From assembly GCA_910586375.1 (NCBI GenBank), contig CAJUIE010000074.1:1-8544 (forward strand): DNA of 8,544 nucleotides, read 5' to 3'. Positions 1-6,307 of this stretch are shown here, in pieces. A program made the translations under genes and the position numbers. Positions within the stretch are counted from its first letter, which is position 1, and every line of letters begins with the position of its first letter. The DNA is from an uncultured Alistipes sp. GTDB taxonomy: Bacteria > Bacteroidota > Bacteroidia > Bacteroidales > Rikenellaceae. The notes beneath the pieces were generated by a model, which was not told the DNA's origin, did not search any database, and worked only from the letters and a program-made list of their open reading frames with translations.

Positions 1-2180
1 TCGCACAACCGGTCGGTGATGATGGCATCGGCTACGGCCATGGCAGGGGTACTGTCGATGAAGATGTAGTCGTAGCGTGCGCGCAACTCGTCCATGAGGT
101 GGTCGAGGCGCTCCGAGAGGAGCATTTCCGTGGGGTTGGGCGGCTGGACACCGGCATAGATCGCATCGAGGTTGCTGTGGATGTCGGTGTGCATGATTAT
201 TTCGTCGAGGGTCGCGGCCCCGGCGAGGTAGCTTGAGATACCCTTGCGGTTGTTGCCGTTCTTGAGCTGCGTGGAGAGTGCATGACGCCGCAGGTCGAGG
301 TCGATGATGATGACGCGTTTTCCGGCCATGGCGAAGGTCATGGAGAGGTTCAGCGTGATGAATGTCTTACCCGCATGGGGGTTCGACGAGGTGAAGAGCA
401 CGCTTTTAATCTCCTTGTTGGCCGACACGTTCATGAACGACATGTTCGAGCGCAGGATTCGGAAAGCCTCCGAGAGCGAGTCGCGGCCTGTTTCGCGCAC
501 GGCGATACCGTTTTCGGGCGTATGTTCGCTGTAGGGTATATCACCCAGGAACGGGGCGCTGATGCTTTTTTCGATGTCGTGGCGGCTGCGGATCGTGGTG
601 TCGAGCATCCCGATCAGGTAGAACAGACCGAACGGAATGGCCACACCGACCAGCAGGGCGACGCAGAGGATCATCATCGGGCGCGGAGAGACGGGCGCCG
701 AGCTGCCGTAGGCCGTGTCGATGATGCGGGAGTTGCTCTCCGCAATGGCGAAGTTGAGCTGCGTCTCCTCCTGCTTGTTGAGCAGGTAGAGGAAGAGCTC
801 CTCCTTGATTTTCTGCTGGCGCATGATGCCGAGGATCGCCTTCTCCTGCGAGGGAATGGTCGAGATGCGCTCGTTGGCCTGCGACTCCTCCTTGCGCAGG
901 GCGTCGCGCTGGAGCTTGAGCGAGGAGATGTGGGAGCTGAGCGATGTGAGGATCGACGCACGCAGCGCTTTCAGCTTGTTGTCGATGTTCTGGATCACGG
1001 GGCTGTTGGACGAGCTGTTGTCGAGCAGCTTTTCGCGCAGCAGGATGGTGTTGTTGAAGTCGACGATCTGCCCTGAGATCGAGGGGTTGTTGATGGCTGC
1101 CACCACGGGGATGAGCTCGCCCTCTTTTTCCGAATCCCGGAGATAGGTGCGGATGAAGTCGGCCACGTTGATCTGATTCTCTATCGAGAGGCTTTCGGCC
1201 TTGTAGCGCGAGCTTTCGGAGATGCTGCGGCTGGTTTCGGACGAAAGGTCGATCATGCGGTTGTCCTTCTTGAGGTCCTCGATGTCGCGGTCTACATCGC
1301 CCAGTTCGCGGCCGATGACTTCCAGACGGTTTTTGAGGAACTCGGCCGTAGAGACGGATATACGCCGTTTGTCCTCGATGGCATCTTCGTTATAGACGGC
1401 AATGAGCGTGTTGATGATGTCCTCGGCGCGCTTGGGGTGGGTGTCGTTCATCCAGATGATGACGATCGACGCCTGCTTGTTCGCTACGTCGCTCCGCACG
1501 GCATTCCGGTAGACGTTGGTCGTCTTTATGAGCGATCGTTTCTGCACCTGAATGGGTATACCCTCGAATTTGGGGTTCATGTAGGGGGTTTTGTGGACGA
1601 CGATTTCCCCTACGGGCGTGGTTATCGTATCGCCGTAAAAACCCTGTATGGTGTTTCGGTTTTCCTGTTTGGCGATGAAGGCGTCGCTGAATTTCGACAG
1701 CTGAAACCGGTCTCCGGCCAGCGGGGTGAGCTCCAGAGCCAGAGCCTGCCGGCTGTTGCTGTTGAGGAACTCGACCTTGACGGGCGTCTGCTCGTAGAGG
1801 TCGATATCGCGGAAGCGTCTGTGTATGGAGTAGTTGACCGTCAGGTTGAGGCGCTTGACCACTTCGGCCATCAGGCGGCGCGACTGGAGGATGTAGATTT
1901 CGTTGTCGACGTTGCGCTGGGCGCGGAATCCCATCAGGTCGTTGAAAGCCGCCAGCTCCGTATCGCCGCCTTTGCGGCTGTCCTTGACGAGGATGACGGC
2001 CCGGCGGTTGTAGGTTTTCGGGGTGCTGGCCAGATAGTAGTAGGCGGCCCCTAAGCAGAGCAGGACGGAGAGTACGAACTTATACCAGTTGGCGATGACG
2101 ATCTGGATGATGTCGTGAAGCGAAATGCCGCCGGCGTTTTCGTTTTCGTTGGAGTGGGCCGGAATGGGCTGTTCGGACAT
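1..2180 (-). CDS. wzc: Wzz/Wzc-type polysaccharide chain-length protein fused to a bacterial tyrosine kinase, partial
   Basis: Inner-membrane polysaccharide co-polymerase with a cytoplasmic BY-kinase domain; it controls capsule or exopolysaccharide chain length and works with the outer-membrane Wza channel. About 726 codons are visible from the ATG at 2178-2180, and the frame is still open at position 1, so the C-terminus (including any tyrosine cluster) is missing. Order seen: TM1 at about residues 27-48; periplasmic region with helical coiled-coil stretches at about 280-305 and 405-485, the latter with the RQQKIKEELFLYLLNKQEE signature of this family; a proline-bearing TM2 (SPRPMMILCVALL) from about 500 to 525; then the kinase. 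Kinase motifs are Walker A SSNPHAGKT (about 593-602), Walker A' VIIIDLDLRR (about 620-629) and Walker B YIFIDSTP (about 704-711). It starts 23 nt after wza without a Shine-Dalgarno sequence, so the two are likely co-transcribed. The family assignment is firm; the polymer made is unknown. Confidence 0.93.
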   Translation of the reverse strand, partial: MSEQPIPAHSNENENAGGISLHDIIQIVIANWYKFVLSVLLCLGAAYYYLASTPKTYNRRAVILVKDSRKGGDTELAAFNDLMGFRAQRNVDNEIYILQSRRLMAEVVKRLNLTVNYSIHRRFRDIDLYEQTPVKVEFLNSNSRQALALELTPLAGDRFQLSKFSDAFIAKQENRNTIQGFYGDTITTPVGEIVVHKTPYMNPKFEGIPIQVQKRSLIKTTNVYRNAVRSDVANKQASIVIIWMNDTHPKRAEDIINTLIAVYNEDAIEDKRRISVSTAEFLKNRLEVIGRELGDVDRDIEDLKKDNRMIDLSSETSRSISESSRYKAESLSIENQINVADFIRTYLRDSEKEGELIPVVAAINNPSISGQIVDFNNTILLREKLLDNSSSNSPVIQNIDNKLKALRASILTSLSSHISSLKLQRDALRKEESQANERISTIPSQEKAILGIMRQQKIKEELFLYLLNKQEETQLNFAIAESNSRIIDTAYGSSAPVSPRPMMILCVALLVGVAIPFGLFYLIGMLDTTIRSRHDIEKSISAPFLGDIPYSEHTPENGIAVRETGRDSLSEAFRILRSNMSFMNVSANKEIKSVLFTSSNPHAGKTFITLNLSMTFAMAGKRVIIIDLDLRRHALSTQLKNGNNRKGISSYLAGAATLDEIIMHTDIHSNLDAIYAGVQPPNPTEMLLSERLDHLMDELRARYDYIFIDSTPAMAVADAIITDRLC

Positions 2181-2203
2181 GGTGTAACTCGTTTGTGTTG
2201 TTA

Positions 2204-3004
2204 CTACTTGATGGAGGTGATGGTGATGACCAGGGTGGCCAGCGAGACGATCGTGCTGGCGAGCGATATGTAGAACCCGCGGTTCTGGTTGATTTCGCTG
2301 GCCTGAGCCTTGTATTTATTGGGCTTGACGTACACCACGTCGTTCTGCTGGAGGTAATATGCCGGGGAGTTGAAAAGGTCCTTGGAGGTCAGGTCGACGT
2401 ATTCGACGGTGCGTTTTCCGTCTGCTTCACGGATTACGGCCACCTCGGTTCGTATGCCGTAGAGGGTCAGGTCGCCTGCCATGGCCAGGGCATCGAGGAT
2501 CGAGACCCGGTCGCGGGAGATGTCGTAGGTGCCCGGGCGGAAGACTTCGCCGATCACCGCGACGCGCATGTCGGTGAACTGCACGTTGACCTGGGGGTCG
2601 TTGACGTAGCCGCCGGCGATGACTTTATCGGCGATTTCGCGGGAGAGTTCGTGGCGGGTCTTGTCCTTGCAGTAGATCGGGCCGATCAGGGGCAGTTCGA
2701 GTACGCCGTTTTCGTCCACCGTGAAGAACTGGAGCGATTGCGAGCTGGAGGCGTTGGCGAAGGAGGGCCCCACCAGGGAGCTGAACGACGATGCCGAGTT
2801 GAGGGGCACGGCCAGCTCGGGGTCTTTGCTGGTGATGATGATCGAGAGCCTGTCGTGGGGCATGATGCGCCGCTGGGCATCCTGGATGATCGTTTCGGGC
2901 ACGGAGGCTTCCGCGTCCTGAATATACCATATTTGTTTCTGTGCCGCACAGGAGGCGAGCAGCAGGGTCGCAAGGGCGAAGATGGAAGTTCTGAATCGCT
3001 TCAT
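2204..3004 (-). CDS. wza: Wza-like polysaccharide export outer-membrane lipoprotein
   Basis: Outer-membrane export channel for capsule or exopolysaccharide, partner of the downstream Wzc-type protein. The protein has 266 residues. The N-terminus is a type II signal peptide with lipobox LLASC, the lipidated residue being Cys19. The Poly_export domain covers about residues 45-145, starting at RIMPHDRLSI and including GVLELPLIGPIYCKDK at 100-115. One SLBB-like domain follows at about 147-228 (VAVIGEVFRPGTYDI). A hydrophobic C-terminal helix at about 243-264 probably inserts in the outer membrane, as in E. coli Wza. It is shorter than E. coli Wza and has fewer SLBB repeats, as is common in Bacteroidota. 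The start is fixed by the signal peptide; a consensus promoter lies 28-35 nt upstream. It is the first gene of its unit; no UpxY- or UpxZ-like regulator precedes it here. The sugar exported cannot be told from the sequence. Confidence 0.93.
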   Translation of the reverse strand: MKRFRTSIFALATLLLASCAAQKQIWYIQDAEASVPETIIQDAQRRIMPHDRLSIIITSKDPELAVPLNSASSFSSLVGPSFANASSSQSLQFFTVDENGVLELPLIGPIYCKDKTRHELSREIADKVIAGGYVNDPQVNVQFTDMRVAVIGEVFRPGTYDISRDRVSILDALAMAGDLTLYGIRTEVAVIREADGKRTVEYVDLTSKDLFNSPAYYLQQNDVVYVKPNKYKAQASEINQNRGFYISLASTIVSLATLVITITSIK

Positions 3005-3031
3005 TTCGAATCTGAGTACTTATAATCGAGG

Positions 3032-3064
3032 CAAAGTTAGTAAAAAACTTTTGGAATAAAAAAC
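3032..3064 (-). promoter_or_regulatory. Bacteroidota-type promoter for wza-wzc
   Basis: Read on the minus strand, positions 3039 to 3032 give TAACTTTG, an exact match to the Bacteroidota -7 consensus TAnnTTTG. The region 17-25 nt further upstream is T-rich (TTTTTTATTCC) but has no clean TTTG for the -33 box. Transcription would begin near 3025-3028, leaving a leader of roughly 22 nt before the wza ATG at 3004. The -7 element lies in one arm of a short dyad (CAAAGTT at 3032-3038, AACTTTTG at 3046-3053) that could be an operator. The call rests on motif and position only. Confidence 0.65.
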
Positions 3065-3110
3065 GGAATTTCGGTCTGTTCAGTGTGTTTGTCTTGCATT
3101 TTCGGGCGTT

Positions 3111-3143
3111 TTTCGGTTTTTTGCGGAAAAAAACGTACCTTTG
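3111..3143 (+). promoter_or_regulatory. Putative Bacteroidota-type promoter for the maltose operon
   Basis: TACCTTTG at 3136-3143 matches the -7 consensus TAnnTTTG. TTTC at 3111-3114 lies 21 nt upstream, an acceptable place for a weak -33 box (consensus TTTG). Between them is a T-run and an A-run, GTTTTTT at 3116-3122 and AAAAAAAC at 3127-3134, around a GCGG loop. Transcription would begin near 3148-3151 and leave a leader of about 230 nt before pgmB. No other promoter-like element was noticed closer to pgmB. Confidence 0.5.
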
Positions 3144-3382
3144 ACTTCCGAAAAAAATGCCTGAGCGCAAAAAATCGGCCCCTTGGGCTGCGGGCTGTTC
3201 TATGCGAGCCTCCGCCCGGGGATGGCTACGGCTCGATCCGGCCCACAGGCCGAAAAATTGTTCGGGCCCCAAGCCAGCGAACGGCGCAAACGCCCGGGGA
3301 CGCACAAGCAGCAGCGGGAGGTGGGGCTATCCGTTTCCCGGCGGCGGGGGCAAAAGAGAGGCATTTCCGAAAGAACGAAGGG
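3144..3382 (+). other. GC-rich structured leader or extragenic element upstream of pgmB
   Basis: About 230 bp without a convincing gene. Three possible hairpins are visible. The first pairs CGAGCC (3205-3210) with GGCTCG (3230-3235). The second pairs CGGCC (3239-3243) with GGCCG (3248-3252) around CACA. The third pairs GGCG (3283-3286) with CGCC (3291-3294) around CAAA, enclosed by CCCC (3267-3270) and GGGG (3296-3299). None is followed by a T-run, so they are not intrinsic terminators. A reading frame from ATG 3157 to 3447 lies just after the promoter, but its product is rich in Arg, Gly, Pro and Ser, lacks recognisable motifs and runs into pgmB out of frame. The stretch may be an untranslated regulatory leader, a dispersed extragenic repeat, or simply spacer. 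Confidence 0.4.
3213..3300 (+). repeat. Direct 10-bp repeat CGCCCGGGGA in the leader
   Basis: The sequence CGCCCGGGGA occurs exactly twice in the leader, at 3213-3222 and 3291-3300, starts 78 bp apart. The core CCCGGG is palindromic. In the second copy the leading CGCC is also the 3' arm of a small hairpin. Chance recurrence is possible in such GC-rich DNA. It could mark two protein-binding sites or two copies of a structural motif; nothing in the window decides between these. Confidence 0.35.
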
Positions 3383-4045
3383 ATGATCCGTTGTTGTATT
3401 TTCGATCTGGATGGCGTGGTGGTCGACACGGCGCGTTTTCATTTTGAGGCCTGGGCTTCGCTGGCCCTCGATCTGGGTTTCAGACTCACGGCGCAGGCTG
3501 CCGAGGCGACCAAGGGGGTCGGGCGCATGGAGTCGCTTGACATCGTGCTGCGGGCCGGGGGGCTGGAGGGGCGGTTTTCGCCGGAAGAGAAGCAGCGTCT
3601 GGCCGACGAAAAAAATGCGCGTTACCTGGCTTTTGCAGCGCACATGACGCCTGCCGATGTACTGCCCGGAGTTGGGGCGTTCCTTGAGGAGCTGAGGCAT
3701 TGCGGCGTAAAGCGGGCACTCGGATCGGCGTCGAAGAATGCCGGGGCGATTCTCGATCGCTGCGACCTGAGGCGTCGGTTCGACGCCGTGGTCGACGGCA
3801 CGCAGGTCTCGAAGGCCAAGCCCGACCCCGAGGTCTTTTTGAAAGGGGCGGAGGCGCTGGGCATGAACCCCGCCGTGTGCGTCGTCTTCGAGGATGCTGC
3901 CGCGGGGATCGAGGCTGCTGCACGGGCCGGGATGCGCTCTGTGGGCGTAGGGGCGGGGGCTCCACTTGGCCGCGCCTCGATGCGGATTGCCTCGTTCGAA
4001 GGTTTTACGTTTGAAAAATTATGCAGGGAGATCGACGACATCTGA
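3383..4045 (+). CDS. pgmB: Beta-phosphoglucomutase (HAD superfamily)
   Basis: Cytosolic enzyme that converts beta-D-glucose 1-phosphate to glucose 6-phosphate, feeding the product of maltose phosphorolysis into glycolysis. The 220-residue length fits the family. HAD motif I is FDLDGVVVDT, with nucleophile Asp8 and acid/base Asp10 at the same numbers as in the Lactococcus lactis enzyme. The cap-domain signature KGVGRMESL holds Arg48. Motif II is SASKN (115-119), motif III Lys146 in SKAKPDPEVF, and motif IV the acidic pair Glu170-Asp171 in FEDAAAGIEAA. The frame is open upstream to 3083, but the ATG at 3383 gives the family N-terminus (MIRCCIFDLDG), so I chose it. No spaced Shine-Dalgarno is present; GAAGGG touches the ATG. 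Its last 25 nt overlap the start of the maltose phosphorylase gene, suggesting translational coupling. The genomic partner strongly favours this role over other HAD phosphatases. Confidence 0.93.
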   Translation: MIRCCIFDLDGVVVDTARFHFEAWASLALDLGFRLTAQAAEATKGVGRMESLDIVLRAGGLEGRFSPEEKQRLADEKNARYLAFAAHMTPADVLPGVGAFLEELRHCGVKRALGSASKNAGAILDRCDLRRRFDAVVDGTQVSKAKPDPEVFLKGAEALGMNPAVCVVFEDAAAGIEAAARAGMRSVGVGAGAPLGRASMRIASFEGFTFEKLCREIDDI

Positions 4046-6303
4046 AGACCGATCCGTGGCGGATTGTGGAGGAGGGTTTCGACCCGCGTTTTGCACAGGC
4101 GTCCGAGTCGCTTTTTGCACTGGGCAACGGTGTTATGGGTGGCCGGGCCAACTTCGAGGAGCGTTATTCGGGCCCCTCGCTTCAGGGTAACTATATCGGG
4201 GGGCTTTATTATCCCGACAAGACGCGTGTGGGGTGGTGGAAGAACGGTTATCCGGAGTATTTCGCCAAGGTGCCCAACGCCGCCTTCTGGCTTGGTGTCG
4301 ACGTGCGGATTGACGGTGAGGAGCTCGACCTGGCGGCTGTCGGGGTGCTCGATTTTTATCGGGAGACCGACATGCGGCGGGCGGTGCTTACGCGGCGGAT
4401 GAACGTGCGGATGCAGAGCGGTGTTGAGGTGGCGGTCGAGGCCGTGCGCTTTTTCTCGCTTGCCCGGCGCGAATTGGGGGTTGTCCGTTATTCGGTTACG
4501 CCCCTGAACCGGGCTGCGGAGATCGAATTTTCGCCTTATATCGACGCCGACGTGCGCAATGCCGATGCCAATTACGATGAAAAGTTCTGGGAGGAGGTCT
4601 CCACCGACGGCGATGCGGTACACAGCCGCCTGCGCAAGAGCGGTTTCGAGGCCGCCTGGGCGCAGCGCGTTGTTCTCGACGGGGAGGTATTTCGTTGCGA
4701 CAGCCGCCCCGGGTGTGTGCGTCATACGGCCGTTGTGCGGTGCGAGGCAGGACAGAGGGTTACATTATATAAATATGCAGGTATCTGTTCGTCGCTCAAC
4801 CACGAGCCCGGGGAACTCGTTGCTGCCGCGCGTGCCGTCGCCGCCGACGGTGCCGCTGCCGGTTTCGACGCCTTGTGCCGGGAGCAGGAGGCCGCGTGGG
4901 CCGCACGCTGGCACAGCTGTGACATCGGGATCGGGGGCGATGCGGCAGCCCAGCAGGGCATCCGTTTCTGCATCTTTATGTTGTTGCAGACTTATACGGG
5001 GGTCGATACACGCCTCAACATTGGCCCCAAGGGCTTCACGGGCGAGAAGTACGGCGGTGTGACTTATTGGGACACAGAGGCTTACTGTCTGCCTTTCTAT
5101 ATGGCGACCGCCGGGCCTAAGGTGGCGCGCGAACTGCTCGTTTATCGTTATAACCAGCTCGGCAAGGCCATTGAGAACGCCGCGAAATTGGGTTTTCACG
5201 ACGGCGCAGCCCTTTATCCGATGGTAACGATCAACGGCGAGGAGTGCCACAACGAGTGGGAGATCACTTTCGAGGAGATCCATCGCAACGGTGCCATCGC
5301 CTATGCCATTTTCAACTATATCCGTTACACGGGCGATAAGGGCTATCTTGCAGAGGGCGGCGCCGAGGTGTTGTTGTCCATCGCCCGTTTCTGGGCCCAG
5401 CGCATCACGTGGTCCGAAGCCCGCAAGAAGTACGTCATGCTGGGCGTCACGGGTCCCAACGAGTACGAAAACAACGTCAACAACAACTGGTATACTTCCT
5501 ACATCGCCTGCTGGTCGATGCGTTATGCTGCTGAGGCCGTTGCGTGGGTGCGGGAGAACAACCCCGAAGCCTATGCCGTCCTTTGCGCGAAGCGTTCGTT
5601 TGACGAGCAGACCGAGACTGCCCGGTGGCGCGAAATCGACCGCAACATCTACTTGGGCGAAGACCGCGAGCTGGGCATCTTTCTCCAGCAGGACGGTTAT
5701 CTGGACAAGGTGCAGACCCTCGCTGCCGAGCTCGACCCTGCCGAGCGGCCCATTAATCAACACTGGTCGTGGGACCGCATTCTGCGCTCGTCGCTCATCA
5801 AGCAGGCCGATGTCTTGCAGGGGCTTTACTTTTTTCGTGACCAGTTCGATGCAGGCACGCTGCGGCGCAACTTCGACTTTTACGAGGCCCGCACGGTCCA
5901 CGAATCGTCGCTTTCGCCCTGCGTCCATACGGTCCTTGCCGTGCAGTTGGGGCTGATGGATAAGGCTTACGAGTTGTATCTGCGCACGGCGCGTCTTGAT
6001 CTGGACGATTATAACTGCGAGGTGGCCGAGGGGTGCCACGTCACCTCGATGGCCGGATCGTGGATATCGGTAGTCGAGGGGTTTGGGGGAATGCGCATCG
6101 TCGACGACACCCTGACTTTCGAACCCCGCCTGCCCGAGGCGTGGCGTTCGCTCTCGTTCCGGGTTGACTACCGGGGGCGTGTGCTCGCTGTGCGCATTAC
6201 GGCCGGGCGGATACGCATCGACGTCGAGGGCGCGCCGGTCGATGTGGCCGTGGGCGGTCGCCGATATAGGGTGGAGACGAATATCGAACTAAAAACCGAA
6301 TAG
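4021..6303 (+). CDS. mapA: Maltose phosphorylase, glycoside hydrolase family 65
   Basis: Cytosolic inverting phosphorylase: maltose plus phosphate gives glucose and beta-D-glucose 1-phosphate. The 760-residue length is near that of the Lactobacillus brevis enzyme. An N-terminal beta-sandwich domain (about 1-270) precedes the (alpha/alpha)6 barrel and a small C-terminal beta domain. Visible active-site motifs are YWDTEAYCLPF (Trp350-Glu353, glucose subsite), HNEWEITFE (410-418), TGPNEYENNVNNNWYT with general acid Glu481, and VHESSLSPCVH (His627-Ser632, phosphate site). The loop at 410-418 is, to my recollection of engineering work on the Lactobacillus acidophilus enzyme, the segment that sets maltose specificity against trehalose or kojibiose; this copy has the maltose-type sequence. 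The ATG at 4021 overlaps pgmB by 25 nt and no better start exists. A short run of AT-rich codons at 4762-4779 stands out from the GC-rich gene. Family certain; maltose as substrate likely. Confidence 0.93.
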   Translation: MQGDRRHLKTDPWRIVEEGFDPRFAQASESLFALGNGVMGGRANFEERYSGPSLQGNYIGGLYYPDKTRVGWWKNGYPEYFAKVPNAAFWLGVDVRIDGEELDLAAVGVLDFYRETDMRRAVLTRRMNVRMQSGVEVAVEAVRFFSLARRELGVVRYSVTPLNRAAEIEFSPYIDADVRNADANYDEKFWEEVSTDGDAVHSRLRKSGFEAAWAQRVVLDGEVFRCDSRPGCVRHTAVVRCEAGQRVTLYKYAGICSSLNHEPGELVAAARAVAADGAAAGFDALCREQEAAWAARWHSCDIGIGGDAAAQQGIRFCIFMLLQTYTGVDTRLNIGPKGFTGEKYGGVTYWDTEAYCLPFYMATAGPKVARELLVYRYNQLGKAIENAAKLGFHDGAALYPMVTINGEECHNEWEITFEEIHRNGAIAYAIFNYIRYTGDKGYLAEGGAEVLLSIARFWAQRITWSEARKKYVMLGVTGPNEYENNVNNNWYTSYIACWSMRYAAEAVAWVRENNPEAYAVLCAKRSFDEQTETARWREIDRNIYLGEDRELGIFLQQDGYLDKVQTLAAELDPAERPINQHWSWDRILRSSLIKQADVLQGLYFFRDQFDAGTLRRNFDFYEARTVHESSLSPCVHTVLAVQLGLMDKAYELYLRTARLDLDDYNCEVAEGCHVTSMAGSWISVVEGFGGMRIVDDTLTFEPRLPEAWRSLSFRVDYRGRVLAVRITAGRIRIDVEGAPVDVAVGGRRYRVETNIELKTE

Positions 6304-6307
6304 AACC

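Noticed and set aside
293..395. Damaged kinase in the Wzc-type protein because Walker motifs differ from the E. coli form
   Set aside because: The GKT of Walker A and the aspartates of Walker A' and B are intact; I recall DLDLR in place of DADLR in other Bacteroidota proteins.
282..3025. Plus-strand reading frames (282-1076, 1437-2054, 2195-3025) opposite wzc and wza
   Set aside because: They are complements of clear minus-strand genes, with Asp/Val/Arg-rich products and no domains.
3239..3252. Hairpin CGGCC-CACA-GGCCG as a terminator
   Set aside because: No T-run follows on either strand, and it lies downstream of the operon promoter and before its first gene.
3083..3382. N-terminal extension of pgmB by 100 residues
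   Set aside because: The frame is open by chance; the extension spans the promoter -7 element and the leader, and family members begin right at the motif that follows ATG 3383.
3622..4725. Antisense reading frame of 367 codons across pgmB and the GH65 start
   Set aside because: It lies opposite two well-supported genes and shows no family motifs; it is a by-product of few stop codons in GC-rich DNA.
4765..6039. Long antisense reading frame of 424 codons under the maltose phosphorylase gene
   Set aside because: The plus strand has every GH65 motif. The antisense product has no recognisable domain, and such frames are expected opposite GC-rich genes.
4021..6303. Trehalose or kojibiose phosphorylase
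   Set aside because: The specificity loop and the VTGPNEYENNVNNNWYT region are of the maltose phosphorylase type; other substrates are not strictly excluded.
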